From Limnoperna fortunei (Eukaryota > Mollusca > Bivalvia > Mytilida > Modiolidae), in the NCBI GenBank assembly GCA_944474755.1, contig OX104114.1, positions 79,594,623-79,658,622 on the forward strand: a stretch of 64,000 nt of DNA, given 5' to 3'. Below the pieces are notes generated by a model that worked only from the letters and a program-made list of their open reading frames with translations, had not been told where the DNA came from and made no database searches. Every line of letters begins with the position of its first letter. The stretch's first letter is position 1. The position numbers and the translations under genes were made by a program. Of this stretch, positions 1 through 12,789 are shown in pieces.

Positions 1-572
1 AGCTGTTTTTTTTTATTAACTTTAATGCTTGACAAGTATATTGTATTATTGAAATATTGTATACGTTCTTAGTCTTCTCTATAATAATTTATTTATCATT
101 GCAAAACACGTATTTCGTTACTTATTAAGAATAATAACAAAATTTAGAATGTGTTAATTTGCATTAGTAGCATCAATTATTGCAACTTCTATCTGCGTAG
201 AAAATAACGACATTGCTTCAACGATGATTTTACGACCGGAAGAATTCTATTCTTGTATGGATTATTTACAGCACTTAAAACAAAAAGCATACACATTCAA
301 CATGGATTTTATTTTCTCTAAATGTATGAACGGTTGCTTAATGTTTGTTAAAACAAGCACAGATGAATGGATCAGCCTCAGATCTTACGAGATGTTACAC
401 ATGTCACAAATTGAAATGGTCATTCAGAACTATTGTTCGTTGGACATTTAATTACGTGGTTTAGTCAAACCATTAACACCACGAAAATAGATTTCCGACG
501 AACAATAATACCTTCACAGTGCATAAATGTAAGATTGAATGATAAATAAACAATGAGATTTCATAACTTTCT
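1..572. other. Spacer upstream of the first SINE
   Basis: AT-rich, a 75-codon frame at 224-451 without recognisable motifs. No gene supported. It lies beyond the 3' end of gene A. Confidence 0.5.
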
Positions 573-585
573 TCAACATAGAAAC

Positions 586-970
586 CTGGGACCATACTGG
601 CAGGGTTCCCAGTGCTCGACCCACAGAGCAGCCCAGCGCGTCCCCGGGAGTCAGATAGAGGAGACCCTCTCGTTGGGGGTTGTCAGGTCATAATACGGAA
701 AGCCTGACCGTGGACCGTAGTTGGTAACGTGTTTGGAGAGTGTCACGCTCCTTGCACGATAAAGACCCCTTTTGTAGATTTCGATAAAAAGTAGGCTCAT
801 TGTGGCCCCTCCCCAAAACGCCATACTTTTCCAGTGGCAGTCAAAATTGTATTCCCTGTGACCCATCCCAACCGCTTTTTCTGTTGATTTATTTTTTGTT
901 AACTTGTTCCCGTCCTGAATACAGCTGAAATACTGCTCGCTAGACGTTAAGCAGACATCCAATCAATCAA
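586..970 (+). mobile_element. SINE with (CAAT)n tail and perfect 13-bp target duplication
   Basis: A 385-bp GC-richer block ends in repeated CAAT units and is flanked by identical copies of TCAACATAGAAAC at 573-585 and 971-983. Its 3' part (AGCTGAAATACTGCT, then GACGTTAAGCA) resembles the 3' domain of the tRNA-headed SINEs elsewhere in this window, as in V-SINE/RUDI-type mollusc SINEs. The head shows no clear tRNA boxes to me. No internal gene. Confidence 0.7.
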
Positions 971-1599
971 TCAACATAGAAACAATTTACACTAATTTAA
1001 ACAAATTTTATGTTCACAATTAATATCCATTTTCTTTTAAACATATTTTTGCCTTTAAACAACATGTCTGTGAATCGCATACTATAAACCAACTGTGTCT
1101 ACATACATACTGAGGTATAAAACAAAACTTTTCCCCTCCTTTTCTTTCTCAAAGCAAAAGCAGTTAAAAAAGGATCACATGCATGTACAAATTATTCTGT
1201 TGAAATTTTTAGCCAGGTCCCAAGTTGTATCGTGAGAACGTTTTTTTAAAAAAACATAATTCAGTTTACTGTTTCATACATTGCTTCTCTAGGAATTTCC
1301 TGATATTGTTATCAGTTGGCCGCAAAACAGAAAAATAGGCATGGTCATCATTTTGCGCTTCCACTGCTGGTAAATCGTAGACACCTTCCGGCCTTTTCCT
1401 ATATAATTGAAATTGAAAAAAAATCATACAAGGCATTCAATGACAAGTATCTTCATTAACACAACTGTTGCAATCTTCGGTTTACTAAACGTTACCCCCA
1501 TCAGTTTTTGCGTGCATTTTTTATTATCGAAAATGTAACTTTGTTGTACAAAACTTCAATAGAAACTAATTTTCCACAATAACACTTCAATATTTCATA

Positions 1600-1830
1600 G
1601 TATGCCTCTGTTGTTTGTCCTTGACTATTGCTCCGAAATGTTTACGTTGTAAGTCAGCCATCTTTGATTCTAAAGGGACCTTTGGTTGTTTACAAGAGTT
1701 CGTATGATTTCGAGACGTTTCATTTGAATTTCAACAAACTACAACTTTTCATGCCTCAACTGCAAATGCAACTACCGAAATCTAATAACAATTGCCTCTT
1801 CCTATCTTACACTTCCGTTTTAATTTAGGT
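1600..1830 (-). repeat. Block M in unit A, conserved intronic block with AAGATGGCTGAC motif
   Basis: Between the transmembrane and tail exons. Matches 27712-27965 and, more weakly, 33325-33540. On the minus strand it holds AAAGATGGCTGACTTACAA, a YY1-like core promoter motif (1664-1653), and a short open frame starting MADLQ. Confidence 0.5.
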
Positions 1831-2032
1831 CTATATTTACTGAAGAAAATTGTCATGAAAAAGGGTATTAAACGTAATTTGCACATTTTCTGGATTTACG
1901 TTATGAGCATATTAAGCTCGGTCAAACACGGTAAGAAGTTTTCACTACGACACAATGAACAGAATTTTAGACACGGCGAACTTTAGCACAAGTCGTTTCA
2001 GTAGGAGATAAATTTCAAATTTCTATATCATA

Positions 2033-2295
2033 TGTTTGTTTGTTTGAATGGCGTTTAACGCCACTTTCAGCAATTTTCCAGCTATATCATGGCGTCCAGA
2101 TTTTATTGAGGGAGGAAGCCGGAGTACCCGGAGAAAAACCCCGACATTCGGTAGGAAAACTGTTAATCCTGTCAATTAAGATTCTAGTCAATTATACCAT
2201 ACGCGCAGTGAGACTCGAACCCGCAACGTCAGTGTTGACAGACCACGGGATTAATAGTTGAGGAACTACCTTAACCACTCGGCTACCGAGGCCCC
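2033..2295 (-). mobile_element. tRNA-headed SINE in intron of gene A
   Basis: On the minus strand it starts GGGGCCTCGGTAGCCGAGTGG (A box region), has a B box GGGTTCGAGTCTC, then a conserved SINE body and a (CAAA)n-like tail. It sits between the transmembrane and tail exons. The same insertion is present in unit B, so it predates the duplication. Confidence 0.7.
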
Positions 2296-2721
2296 TCCAC
2301 CATTTTCCCTTCTATATGAACAAACTACTGAGAATGAAAGCTATTCTATAATACTTTTAAAATGGCTTCTCAAAACTTCTATGGTTTTAGAGAGGACAAC
2401 GACTATATATATATCTAATGAATAGATGTTTTTTACTTTTCTTTTCTTTATTTCAGAACGGTTTGCGTTGAACATTGTAAACTATTATGAAACAGTGCTC
2501 AGGTTTTGTTTCATACACCTTGAAACTTGACATAATTTTACGTATTTTTTGAAAACAAAATGAAAAGGATGTAATGGTTTCATTGGTTAACGATTGATGG
2601 GTGTCTTGATGTTTATTATTTATAAGTTTCTAAAGTCCAGTACCTCTTTTAAAGAAATATGTTGTTCCTGCTACAATTATCAACACAAAAACGACTCTTC
2701 CACCAATGGCAAGAAGTAGGA

Positions 2722-4911
2722 CTGAAAGAAAATGGGACCATTTGGTGTATAGTGCCTTTTAATTAATGTCTGATAATTTGAACTCTACATTAAAAACTTT
2801 ACACATGGTTGCCTGATTTGTAGTCTTTAAAAAGCATTAAAAAATTCAATTTTTAACTGTCTTTAATGTGTATTATTTTGATAGTAATAGAGGTCAAATT
2901 CTGTTTTATTAAATAACATTTACACATTTTTGTTTCTTCGTGGCGTTTTATTATCTATTTCCTATTACTCAATTATTTCATCTCAAACCAAGCCGATCAT
3001 GAGCTTATAATATGTCATTAAAAAGCAGTTAACAAATTATCTATGTAAGTTTCGTCTGATCAAGACGTTTAGTGGATCTTAAAAGCAACAATATTTACTA
3101 ATAAGTAAGATATTGTAGAGCTTATATCAAGCCTAACAATATTTAAAGTACAAATAATTAAGATATTGTAGACCTTTTATCATGACAATTTTAACACGAT
3201 GTACCTAATCCGACTACGGCCATCAACACCTTATGAGTAGTAAAACCTAATTATTTTCTAAATGTCATGACATTAAATGTGGACGATTAAAGTCTCAGTG
3301 TTATTCTTGTCAGCATCGAAGAGTGATGTCTGGGTTGGTATACCCTCTGAAACTAACAGTCGATTCATTATGTAACAGATTAACGTAATATCGTAGTTTT
3401 CGTTTTTTTAATTTTTGCATATAATGTGTAACATGTTTACATTGTAACTATGTCATTTTTAGTGTATGTAAAATTAACATTTTAATTGTGGTATAATCTG
3501 TTTCAACAGCCACGTAGTAATCACTGATAAGGTTTTAATGCTTTGTTAACAGAACGTGACGTTTTAAATATAATTTTTCGTTCTGCAAGATTGTTCGCTA
3601 TGAAATAACCCTATCGAAAGCATGGTGGACACACCATCTATTTTATGTTAACTTTAAGGGGTACAAATTCGTTGGATACCATTTGAACCTGATTTTGATA
3701 TACAAAATACGGCGGTTTCCATACACTGGGCCATACGCGGTAAGCATTTTAAACTAAGGAGTTTAAATTCTGTATTATTGCTCATTTAACGTAAATCATA
3801 AGTTGCTTAGTTATGGAGAAGAAACACTAGCTAACATGTTCCTTTATTGCATTAAAAATATTAATTCATTGAAACGAGCTTATTATTGTTTCGTTTTGAC
3901 ATTATAGTTCCATTGTTTAACACCGGAAAATAAACACAATTTAATATTTTAGCATAAATCGCACTGTTCATTTACGTTACATATCTGACACTCAATTGAA
4001 TATTAGTTTCGGCTACAGATTACAAAAAATGTAAAAATTATTTTGTTTATGTCTTCTTACAAGCAATCAGGAGAAAGTAACCAACATTGTCTTGACGTTT
4101 ACACAACAGTATCAGTATTATTCCTGGAATTTGATTGGTCAGCTACACGTCTTTACAAAACCAATATACCCGGCGCAAGTCATATACCCAGGTGTTGCTA
4201 ACCGTTAGTTGCACAAAAGTACTTAAGATGAGTTTATATTATAAATTGTAATTGGTTTGTGTTATATATAGGATGATGAAATCTATAACAAAAGGTCCAA
4301 ATGTGTTTTTATTTTAACAGAAAAGAAACAAAAGATATGCAGTTTGACAAACAATGACGTCACACTATTATTAATTCTCTGCAAGACAAAATTTATTTCT
4401 TAAACATCTGTTTGAATCCAACAAAAAACTGTTCTTTTTCGAGAACTGTAGGGTTCTACCAAAGTTAGTACCCTACACCTTGTAAAAAAACCTCATTTTT
4501 ATCAAATTTCATTCAAACTTTCTTTGATAATGATGAAAACGTTACTTTAACGTCTGTCATTACGTTGACAAAGTACCTAAAATCCATTATTTCAAACTAA
4601 TACCGGGATAAATTTGTTATACACGTTCATATCCGCATCCTCACGAATGTGGACACAGAAAACCTGATTTTTGAGGATGTCATATTCGTAGATATGGAGA
4701 TTTTAACTAACACCTTCAGCGCACCCTTGTACTCCCTTTGGCACTTGGGCACTTCATGTGTTCAAAAATCTCCTGATATATGGAACTTACATAACTTATA
4801 ATATTCACGTTGTTTTAAGAATAGACAATCAACGTTATGAGAACAAATGTATTTTCATAAAGCCAAGCAAATCATTGTGGTACAATGCAGTGTTTCTAAA
4901 GAGAAACACAC
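2722..4911 (-). other. Intron of gene A, with deletion joint at about 3745
   Basis: Aligns to B at 30860-31830 and 33600-33668, then jumps to B 34834 at the joint. Contains a changed form of the TTTCGTCT..AAGACGTTTAGTGG motif near 3047-3075. No exon seen. Confidence 0.5.
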
Positions 4912-5942
4912 CTTTCTGGTACAAATTCATATAGTCCTTATCTCCAAATTGTTCACCTAAGTTTCCATAACATGTGCTTCTGCATTTTCCTTTTAACTCT
5001 GGTATATTGACGAAAAACTGCTCGAAGCAAAAACACTGTGACAACTGTGAAATGAAAACAAACTTAATAGAAGCATTCCATCAGCACCTGAGTATGTTGT
5101 TAAAATTTCAAAACTTAAATGTTATACTAGATCTTGTGATCGGTATATCGATTTTTTATATAAACGAAAGTACTATTGACTATTATACAGCTCAACTATT
5201 AGTTTGTGGTTTTCTTAGTATTTTTTTTATCATTATAGTTATAGTTATATGGTCTTCAATCTGGTGCCAAAGTTAAAATTTATGTTTAGCTTGGCCAATA
5301 TACTTTACTACTTGCGTATTGGTACTACTATGGCCATTAGCAATAACATTTTTGTAATAAGGTTTACTGGCAGGGCAGATTCTACTGTTGGTAATGATGG
5401 TACCTAATTGATTGCTATGGAAAATCCTTCTTTCAGAAAAAAGACCAGATATTTTCTGTGTCATCGGACGTCTTTCCTCGTCTTGGATTTTACGTATTTA
5501 CGGGTTTGAGTATTGATAAACTATGCTAGATAATTCACAAAAGACGTTCCTAACAACATTTTTGTTAAATAAGTAATATTAAAGGAATGATAATTCTGTT
5601 CATCATGTATCAATTATGCCGTAAACAAGGTTTTACTCTTATGAAGATAGCCATGCATGAACCATAATAATCAAGACGGCGCTACATACGAAACGAGTAT
5701 ATAAGCATGTAGCATGCTAAAAAATCATTGCGATATATTGTCAATGTCTCTGGGATTATGTGTTAATACTTTAATAAAAAGTATAGTAATTTTGTTAAAT
5801 TGAAACTATCTTATAATACATACCGATACTCCTATATAAGTATACCTTACGTGTTCACATGTGGACAAGCATTCACTTAAACTGGAAAAATTAAAAATAG
5901 CAGATTTTTTGTCCGAATCATCCTGCCTTGCTAGAAAACATC

Positions 5943-8288
5943 CTGCAAAAATTTAAACAAACAAAAAATTTGCGATGTCAAAAGTAATAATATAGTTATT
6001 TGTATATGACAATGACTAAATATGGCAAATTTGTCCAATTTAGACCAACTTCAAATAGCTCGAAATTAGTGTTGATGTTCGAATAAATAAGATATGAATG
6101 TGAAGATAAATCCTCTATCTGTCTATTTATATGGATTTTTATAGCAATGGATTCCACTGAGTGCTGTATCTATCCGTTTGAAGTGAATTCGTTTGGCAAG
6201 AAAATGGTCATCTGAATGTTTGGGTGTCATAGATCATACCTATTTTAAAATTTGTTACTGGCAGATTTTTATCATTTGTGGCTTAGAATTTAGCAAAAGT
6301 CTTACAGTTTTATGATCGGCTTGGTAGAAATGCCCATCGGTCAAATTTCGATGTAGAAAAAAAGTGAGAAACATGTGCAGAAAAATACGTAAGGTTCTAA
6401 CAATCGGATGCTGATAATTTAATCCTTTCTTTTCCCAGAAATAACATTGGTTTCCCGTGATAAACAATAGCGGCTTGCGGAAGTTATTGGATATTTTGGT
6501 GTTCTCGGCGTGGTTTTGGATGCACAGTTATTGTTCTTTCTCACCAGATACCACTTATATACATATATAGGTTTAAAAAAATGTATTTTCTTCCATTATT
6601 TATTTATTTTATTAACAAATGAGATAAAATAATGGTTATGAATATAAAGTAAGTTGATTCGCCCACAACAGGAATAAAAAAGTCAAACCAATCAGAAGTT
6701 TTGATTACGCATTTAAATTAATTCGGAATTACTCTCATGTGTTTTCATTATTTTCATACTTTTTACTTTTGTTTTCTGTTTTAAGATTTATTTGGTAAAT
6801 GTACAAAAGGAAAATAAACGTATCTTTAAAAATAAATTAGTGAAGAATCAATTTATTCAATGTAACAAACAACGTTAAGATGACATTTTCGTAACTCAGT
6901 TTAAATGAATACTGCAGTCAGTTCTAACATTCATAGGTATTATTGAGAAATGTGTAAAACAAACTTTTAAATGGAATTTATTTTTCACATACATTTTAAT
7001 TAAATAATAATTATAAAAGTATAACTGTCACTTTCATGTAACTATAACCCAATTTTCATATTTGAAATATATTACAAGTTAATAATAACTTTAATTATGT
7101 TGATCAATATTTCACATTATGACTTTTGTATTGTCTATTATTATTTGTGTAATTATGTATCTACTATAAGTAAGTAGACTATGATAAAAAAAAGAGTTTA
7201 AATAAGCTTGTGCCATATACTTTACTAGAACATACTTGTTGATAACGGATAAAAAAAACAAATAAATGAAAGCGTATATTATAGTACATACTTTTTGGCG
7301 TTCGAGTTACCCACTTTCTGTTTTGTGTTTTTGGCTTTCGTTTTGCGTGCATATTTTGGTCTATATCAGGATACGTATTTGTCCGTTGACATTCGGCTCT
7401 TGTTATTTGGTCTGTGTCCTTGCTATTTGTCTCATACTTGTCGAAATTGATGGTAACGACTTTATTTTAGCCTCGAGGTTAAAACTATCAAGTTTACAGT
7501 TAATATACAAGTTGATTGCAACTAGCTTCATTCTGCCTAAACTGTTGAAGTCTTCACACGCTGTTTATAGCAACTGGATTTATGTATTATAGAAGGAGTA
7601 GTATGTAATATTTTTCTTAACCAATGATATGCTGGTCAGTACCGGTATGTCGTTTTTAGAGAAAAAGGAAACAATAAAACTGAAAAAAATCAAAATTTCT
7701 TTGTAGAGGGCTGGTATATAAAAATTCGGATACTTTTTTGTCATAATTAAAAAATATTTTACATTTTCTATATATGTCATTAAAATGATACCATACACAT
7801 GAAATTTCATCTCTATACATTAATCAAGGTTCTTAATCAATGAAGTCTAATTTTTTTTCGAATTTTATAAACATTGTCAAAAACCATTTTTTAGGTATTT
7901 AAAATATAGACAAAATCATTTGTGCGTTTTTTGTTTGTTTATAAAATTGTGGAATTTTGCCTTTAAACAAATAATTTGCCTTTAAACAAATAATTTATTT
8001 CTCATTATAATTTGAAGGATAAAGGGCTAATATGAGTCCAGGTATTTCCATTAAGTAAATATGTCATGTCGATTGGATACAGCTCTCTAATAAAAATGAT
8101 ACTAGACACCTGTACATACCACTTTCCATTATTCATGAACATTAACATTCATGAAGCTTTAATGCTAATTTAATCTACTTTTAGCCAATTTTTAAAAAGG
8201 TAAAATGAGTGTTTTCTTATTTTTGTCGAATATTATGAATAGTGTATAATCATATGTATCCTTTCCATAAAAATTATATTCATTTTAC
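5943..8288 (-). other. Intron of gene A between lectin-like and WSC exons
   Basis: Aligns in parts to B 36288-37918. A Leu/Cys-rich frame at 7266-7592 is partly shared with B 37097-37297 but with different frame breaks, so it is not called. Confidence 0.5.
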
Positions 8289-8477
8289 CTATATTCTTGA
8301 TCCAAGGTTGTCCAACCCATACATAGCCTTGCATTCTGCATTGTTCTGCAGCTTAAACAATATTTTTGCTATAATGTAGTAAAGATCCATTCAGCGCATT
8401 GCAGTAATTAATTGCACCATCATACGTTGTCACACTCCCATTAGAAAAATGAATGATCTTTGAGAAGCTTCCTTTAA

Positions 8478-10832
8478 CTGCAATTGAGATAGATCTCTTT
8501 TTATTGTTAACTGTTTGGCACTCGTGATAACATGTAATTTTGTTGGTTTGAGGAAAACGAATGTTTAAAATAAATAATCTGTTTATTTGTATTTAATTAT
8601 ATTTACAATAAATAAAATATATAATTTGTTCATGTTGATTCCAGGTTGTAGCCTGTTGGTGCAATTTTTTGTCGTTCAAAAGTCTAATATGACAGATTTC
8701 AAATAAACATAATATACATTAACATCTGCCATAATGTTTCACAATTTGTATTTTTGTTAGTATGAAATATTCAGAAATTAAGATGATCTCCCATGTTTAA
8801 TTACAACTGTATTTAAAAATGACACATAATTTTGGCCTTTTACAGTTAAAAGATCTTTTTTTTTTAATTTTAACAAATCAGCAGTTTTTAAATCCCGTAC
8901 GGAAGTATTTAAAGCATAAAAGAAAAAAGCGAGGAAACTTTGTAACAGACCGACATAAACCTGCAAAGTTCAATATATTTTTAAAATGTCAGCCAATATA
9001 AAAACAAGGATTAGGTATAGAAGTTATTTTAACCATTTGGAAAACCTTGTAAAAGACCTCCCGAAATTTAAAATAACAATTTACTTAGCTGGTACTATGA
9101 CCAGGAAATAATTTTTCAAACTTACATACAATATATTTATGGTATGACGTTAACTTGATTTACATAATAATTATTATGTATTGTGTTTTATTCAGTTCAA
9201 ATTGATCGATTCCAATCCTAACTGACATGTGCTGCTAGTTTTTTACCGATGGTCTAGGTTTTCTCAAGGGACTGCGGCTTCCTCTCCAAATAAAAACTGG
9301 ATACCATGATGCAGCTGAAAAGCTGAAAACCTATTTAACCAACTAAACAATATTGAACTATTGTGTTTGTTTATTATTAAATATATATAATTGCTATAAG
9401 TATGGAAAAAATCAATTCGGTCAAGGTTTGAACGGGCAAATCTTATTGTTGAAAGGCACGTCATCAGTAATAGATCACAAACTAATTTAACTGCTCGGCC
9501 ACCGCAGCAGCGTTGATTTTGAGATATAAAGTATACATATATTGTCCTAGAATAAATCAAACTTTGTTCGTACGCTCTTTTCACATTTGCCTCACACACA
9601 CATTTGCTATTTTCAATTATGTATATTGTCTATGTATTTGAAAATTTGACTGCATAAAAGTCAACACTTCTTCAAACTGTTTTCCAAAATATAAACCAGT
9701 ACAGATTATGCTTAGCAATGGACTAAATGGACACTGACAAGTTCAAAGGCCCACATTGGGCCGACTAAAGGCTGTCTGCTAGATTATGCCCGATTGATTT
9801 TATTTTAAGTGAATGCAGGACACTATCCGCTAATAATAATTTTGCATCAATAATTCTTAATTTCCATAAGAAAATGAAAATAAAAATGTTTACCAAGGCA
9901 GGTAATTTTTTTTATTTATTTTCCAAAAGACAAAATTTAACTCAGAAAATCTATTTTTCTTTCAATCACGAAAATGATTTTTAATATAATATAAAAAAAT
10001 CAGAAATTTCCATGGACAGAATTTCTTAAATCTCTTATTTTAGTGTTTTGTTTTGTTTTCCCTATAAGCATTTAGAAAATTTGATATTTCATTGTGAACC
10101 AATTGGAAATAAGCTATGAAACCACTATTTTTATTTGAATTTTGAGTCCTTCTATAGAAAACTGGCTTTATTGCAAGGTTAAAGAGAATTAATTACAAAT
10201 TATTTTGAATGTATGTGGCCTGATGCCTCTTATAATTTTTTTATTTGAAGTCATCCCAATAAAATCTTTAAGCGGCGTTCGAGACATATGATTTTATAAC
10301 ACATACAGCTACATGTAAATAGCCACAGTAAAACCTTTTAATACAGTTATGGTAAAAAGAAATCCGTCTAAATTTGCTAATTTGTAACTGCTGTAGTAAC
10401 AGTAATTTTTAAAATGAAATAACTACTAGGGTCCTATATCGTTGTTTAGGAGATGTAAAAAATATATTTTAAAACAAGGAAGTGAGTCACAATACTCAGA
10501 ATATACTTAAATGTTCTTGTACGATACATACAAGAAAATTTGCAAGGAGACGGAAATATGATAAACAGCACAAAATTAGAGGAAATAAAATTAGTTAGCG
10601 TTGAACAATATTGAAAACAAAGCATTTTTCTGTGCTAATGAGTGCCTGTTTATATCTTTATGTAGATTTTAATTCACTTTATATTCATGTTGATAAAATA
10701 AATATGTAAATATATATATATAATCATTGCTATTATAGAAATTATGACAATATGTAAGAACCATTTATTGTTTGCACCTTTGATTTTGTATTTTGAACTA
10801 TCGTTAACCATACACATTACATTAAAACTCAC
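8478..10832 (-). other. First intron of gene A
   Basis: AT-rich, aligned with B along most of its length, holding only the SINE fragment at 9245-9352. Confidence 0.5.
9245..9352 (+). mobile_element. 3' fragment of the tRNA-headed SINE family, unit A
   Basis: About 108 bp matching the SINE body (GGCTTCC, CCAATAAAAACTGG-like run, CATGATGCAGCTGAAAAGCTG) without the tRNA head. Shared at the same intron position with unit B, so inserted before duplication. Confidence 0.5.
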
Positions 10833-10872
10833 CAGTGAACAGACATAGATACATGATATAGAAGAACACCAT

Positions 10873-12369
10873 CTTCCTGACACATTTATGATTCTTTGTA
10901 TTACACAAGTGCAAGGATAGTATTCACCGGAAGTTAATTGAAACACTAATGTTTTGTGTCCTTAAATAGATACACGTATAAATGTTAATATGTATGTAGT
11001 CTACTTAACGATATCAGAATGTGTTCAAATAAATCAAATTCTATTTAATTCCTTATTAATTTTATTTATTTGGTTTGCCTTGCAGAATGACACTTTTTCA
11101 TCCTGCTATAGAATGATCATATTTCAACTCCTTACAGATAATAAGAATTGAAATAAGGGTATTGAGAAACGGTTGTTGTGACATGTTAAAATAATCATCT
11201 TAAGAATGTTATTGATTGGTTTAATGTCTCCTTAATATATCAGTTATATTAAGAACAAAAACAATTTAAGAAACAATTACTCAACGGAAAAAGGCGGTGA
11301 AACATCGGAAACAAAATATAGCTTCCACTGGAAAAGTGTGGAGTAATAAGTAGTGGACAGGATATAGCCTTTTGTAGGTGACGGTATCGATGGCCTTTTA
11401 GGAAAAGAAGAGCTATCGCACTTGGTTTAAGCGTGTGCTGAAAACAAAAGTATATAAGCTGTCAAATATTTTGTACATTATGTAAACGTATGGCAATCGT
11501 TTGTATTGATAATTGTTCCTATTTAAAATTAAAGTATAAAAGGAAAACTAAGAACACAGAGAACGGGAGCATCTGTGTTGTGCTACTTATCTATTCGAAA
11601 CCTAATTCTGTTGTTTTCAATTGAAACTTTCTCATACAATATAATAGAAAGACAATTACCATTATATCTGATTATATGCTGAAATAAAAAAAAAATTTAG
11701 ATGCTAAATACGTTATGAATAATAATGTAATAAATAATATTATCAACATTTACAATATTTGCAACTCGGGTTATAGCTTTAGGAAGGGTACATAAACACA
11801 AACCTTATCAATAAAATGGACACAATGATACAATATTCATGTTTATTAATGTTATAAAACTCGTCAAACAGGATGGTTGTTAAACGTAATGTTTAGAAAC
11901 AAAATAGATTTTAAAGAATCGCATACATACATTTAATAGTTTTGAGGCCACTTTATAAATATTTTCACAATGTTATCTGAGACAGAAAAAGAAGGAGTCG
12001 AGCGTGAGTAAATTTGTACCCCAAAAATTGATGTGAACAAACTTGACCAATAAAGGTACCGTTGATCACTCTGTGCACTAATTAAACAAAGCCCATTGTA
12101 AACAATAAACAATAAACAATAATAAGGTTAATCCGCTACTTAACATATATTTAGGACATTATTTTTAATGTGGAAATTTGAAACGAAACCAAAAGATTTA
12201 AAGTTTTTCTATGCGAATATATACTAATAACATTTAAGTTACGTATAACGCCAGAGGGTTAATACCGAAACAAGATTATTACGGATTTGAGTAAGAATGT
12301 TTTATTGTCAATTAGTTTATTCTAATAACAATTCGAAGAAACCCAGGTTTATAGCGGTTCTGTGGTATA
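10873..12369 (-). other. 5' region of gene A
   Basis: Aligned with B 41443-42880. No coding exon seen; probably leader intron and promoter-proximal DNA. Confidence 0.4.
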
Positions 12370-12440
12370 TAAGAAATTGCAAGTGCGGCGACCATCTTGA
12401 ATACACCGACCATTTCAGTAAACAATGTTTGTTTTATCTC
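12370..12440 (-). promoter_or_regulatory. Candidate promoter or leader of gene A, YY1-like motif
   Basis: Counterpart of the block upstream of gene B, with AAGATGGTCGCCGC on the minus strand, 1.5 kb upstream of exon 1. It differs from B by a 6-bp insertion just after the motif. Short open frames across it are conserved between A and B but not in C, so I treat it as regulatory rather than coding. Confidence 0.28.
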
Positions 12441-12789
12441 ACAGAAAGCAAGGAACTGCAAGGAACGACAGCAGTGTAAAGTTCGTTGGAAAAGAATAAG
12501 ACGTGACACAGCACAAAAGTTTTGTCGCTGCTTTAAACGTACTTAAACGTAAAACTAAACGCAATCAAACGAAACATTGTCTAACAGAACCACTGTTTAG
12601 AAAATAAAGGTGATCAGACAAACAGCAAACTTAAATCTCAAATACAACATAACGCAGTTTGGATTGAAAGCAGGCGTTATTCAGAGAAAGCATTAACTAA
12701 CTAATGCTGTTAATTGAGATAAATGTGATAAAAGCTTTAACACTGTTTAGTTTAATCTTTCCCATGTAGTTATAACTAATTCTGATGAG

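Larger units (their letters stand above)
1265..10872 (-). pseudogene. Gene A: decayed paralogue of the WSC receptor
   Basis: Exons align one to one with gene B: 10872-10833 (signal peptide MVFFYIMYLCLFT), 8477-8289 (lectin-like), 5942-5824 and 5035-4912 (WSC), 2721-2644 (transmembrane), 1398-1265 (tail). Exon 2 carries an in-frame TAA at 8355-8353. The transmembrane exon is one base short just before its donor, and the tail exon lacks 7 bp present in B, which removes the last tyrosine motif. A WSC Cys is Phe (GEQF for GEQC). A deletion at about 3745 removed the stalk exon. All splice sites are still present, so decay is recent or transcripts may still form. Splicing out exon 2 (189 bp, symmetric) would remove the stop, so a shortened product cannot be ruled out. 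Confidence 0.72.

Noticed and set aside
7266..7592. 108-codon Leu/Cys-rich frame
   Set aside because: It lies in an intron of gene A; the B counterpart (37097-37297) has different start and frame breaks and no motif.
12312..12509. Conserved minus-strand frame (TLFTEMVGVFKMVAA) shared by A and B
   Set aside because: It is not kept in C, has no neighbours in frame and overlaps the YY1-like motif, so a promoter or leader is more likely, though a tiny exon is not excluded.
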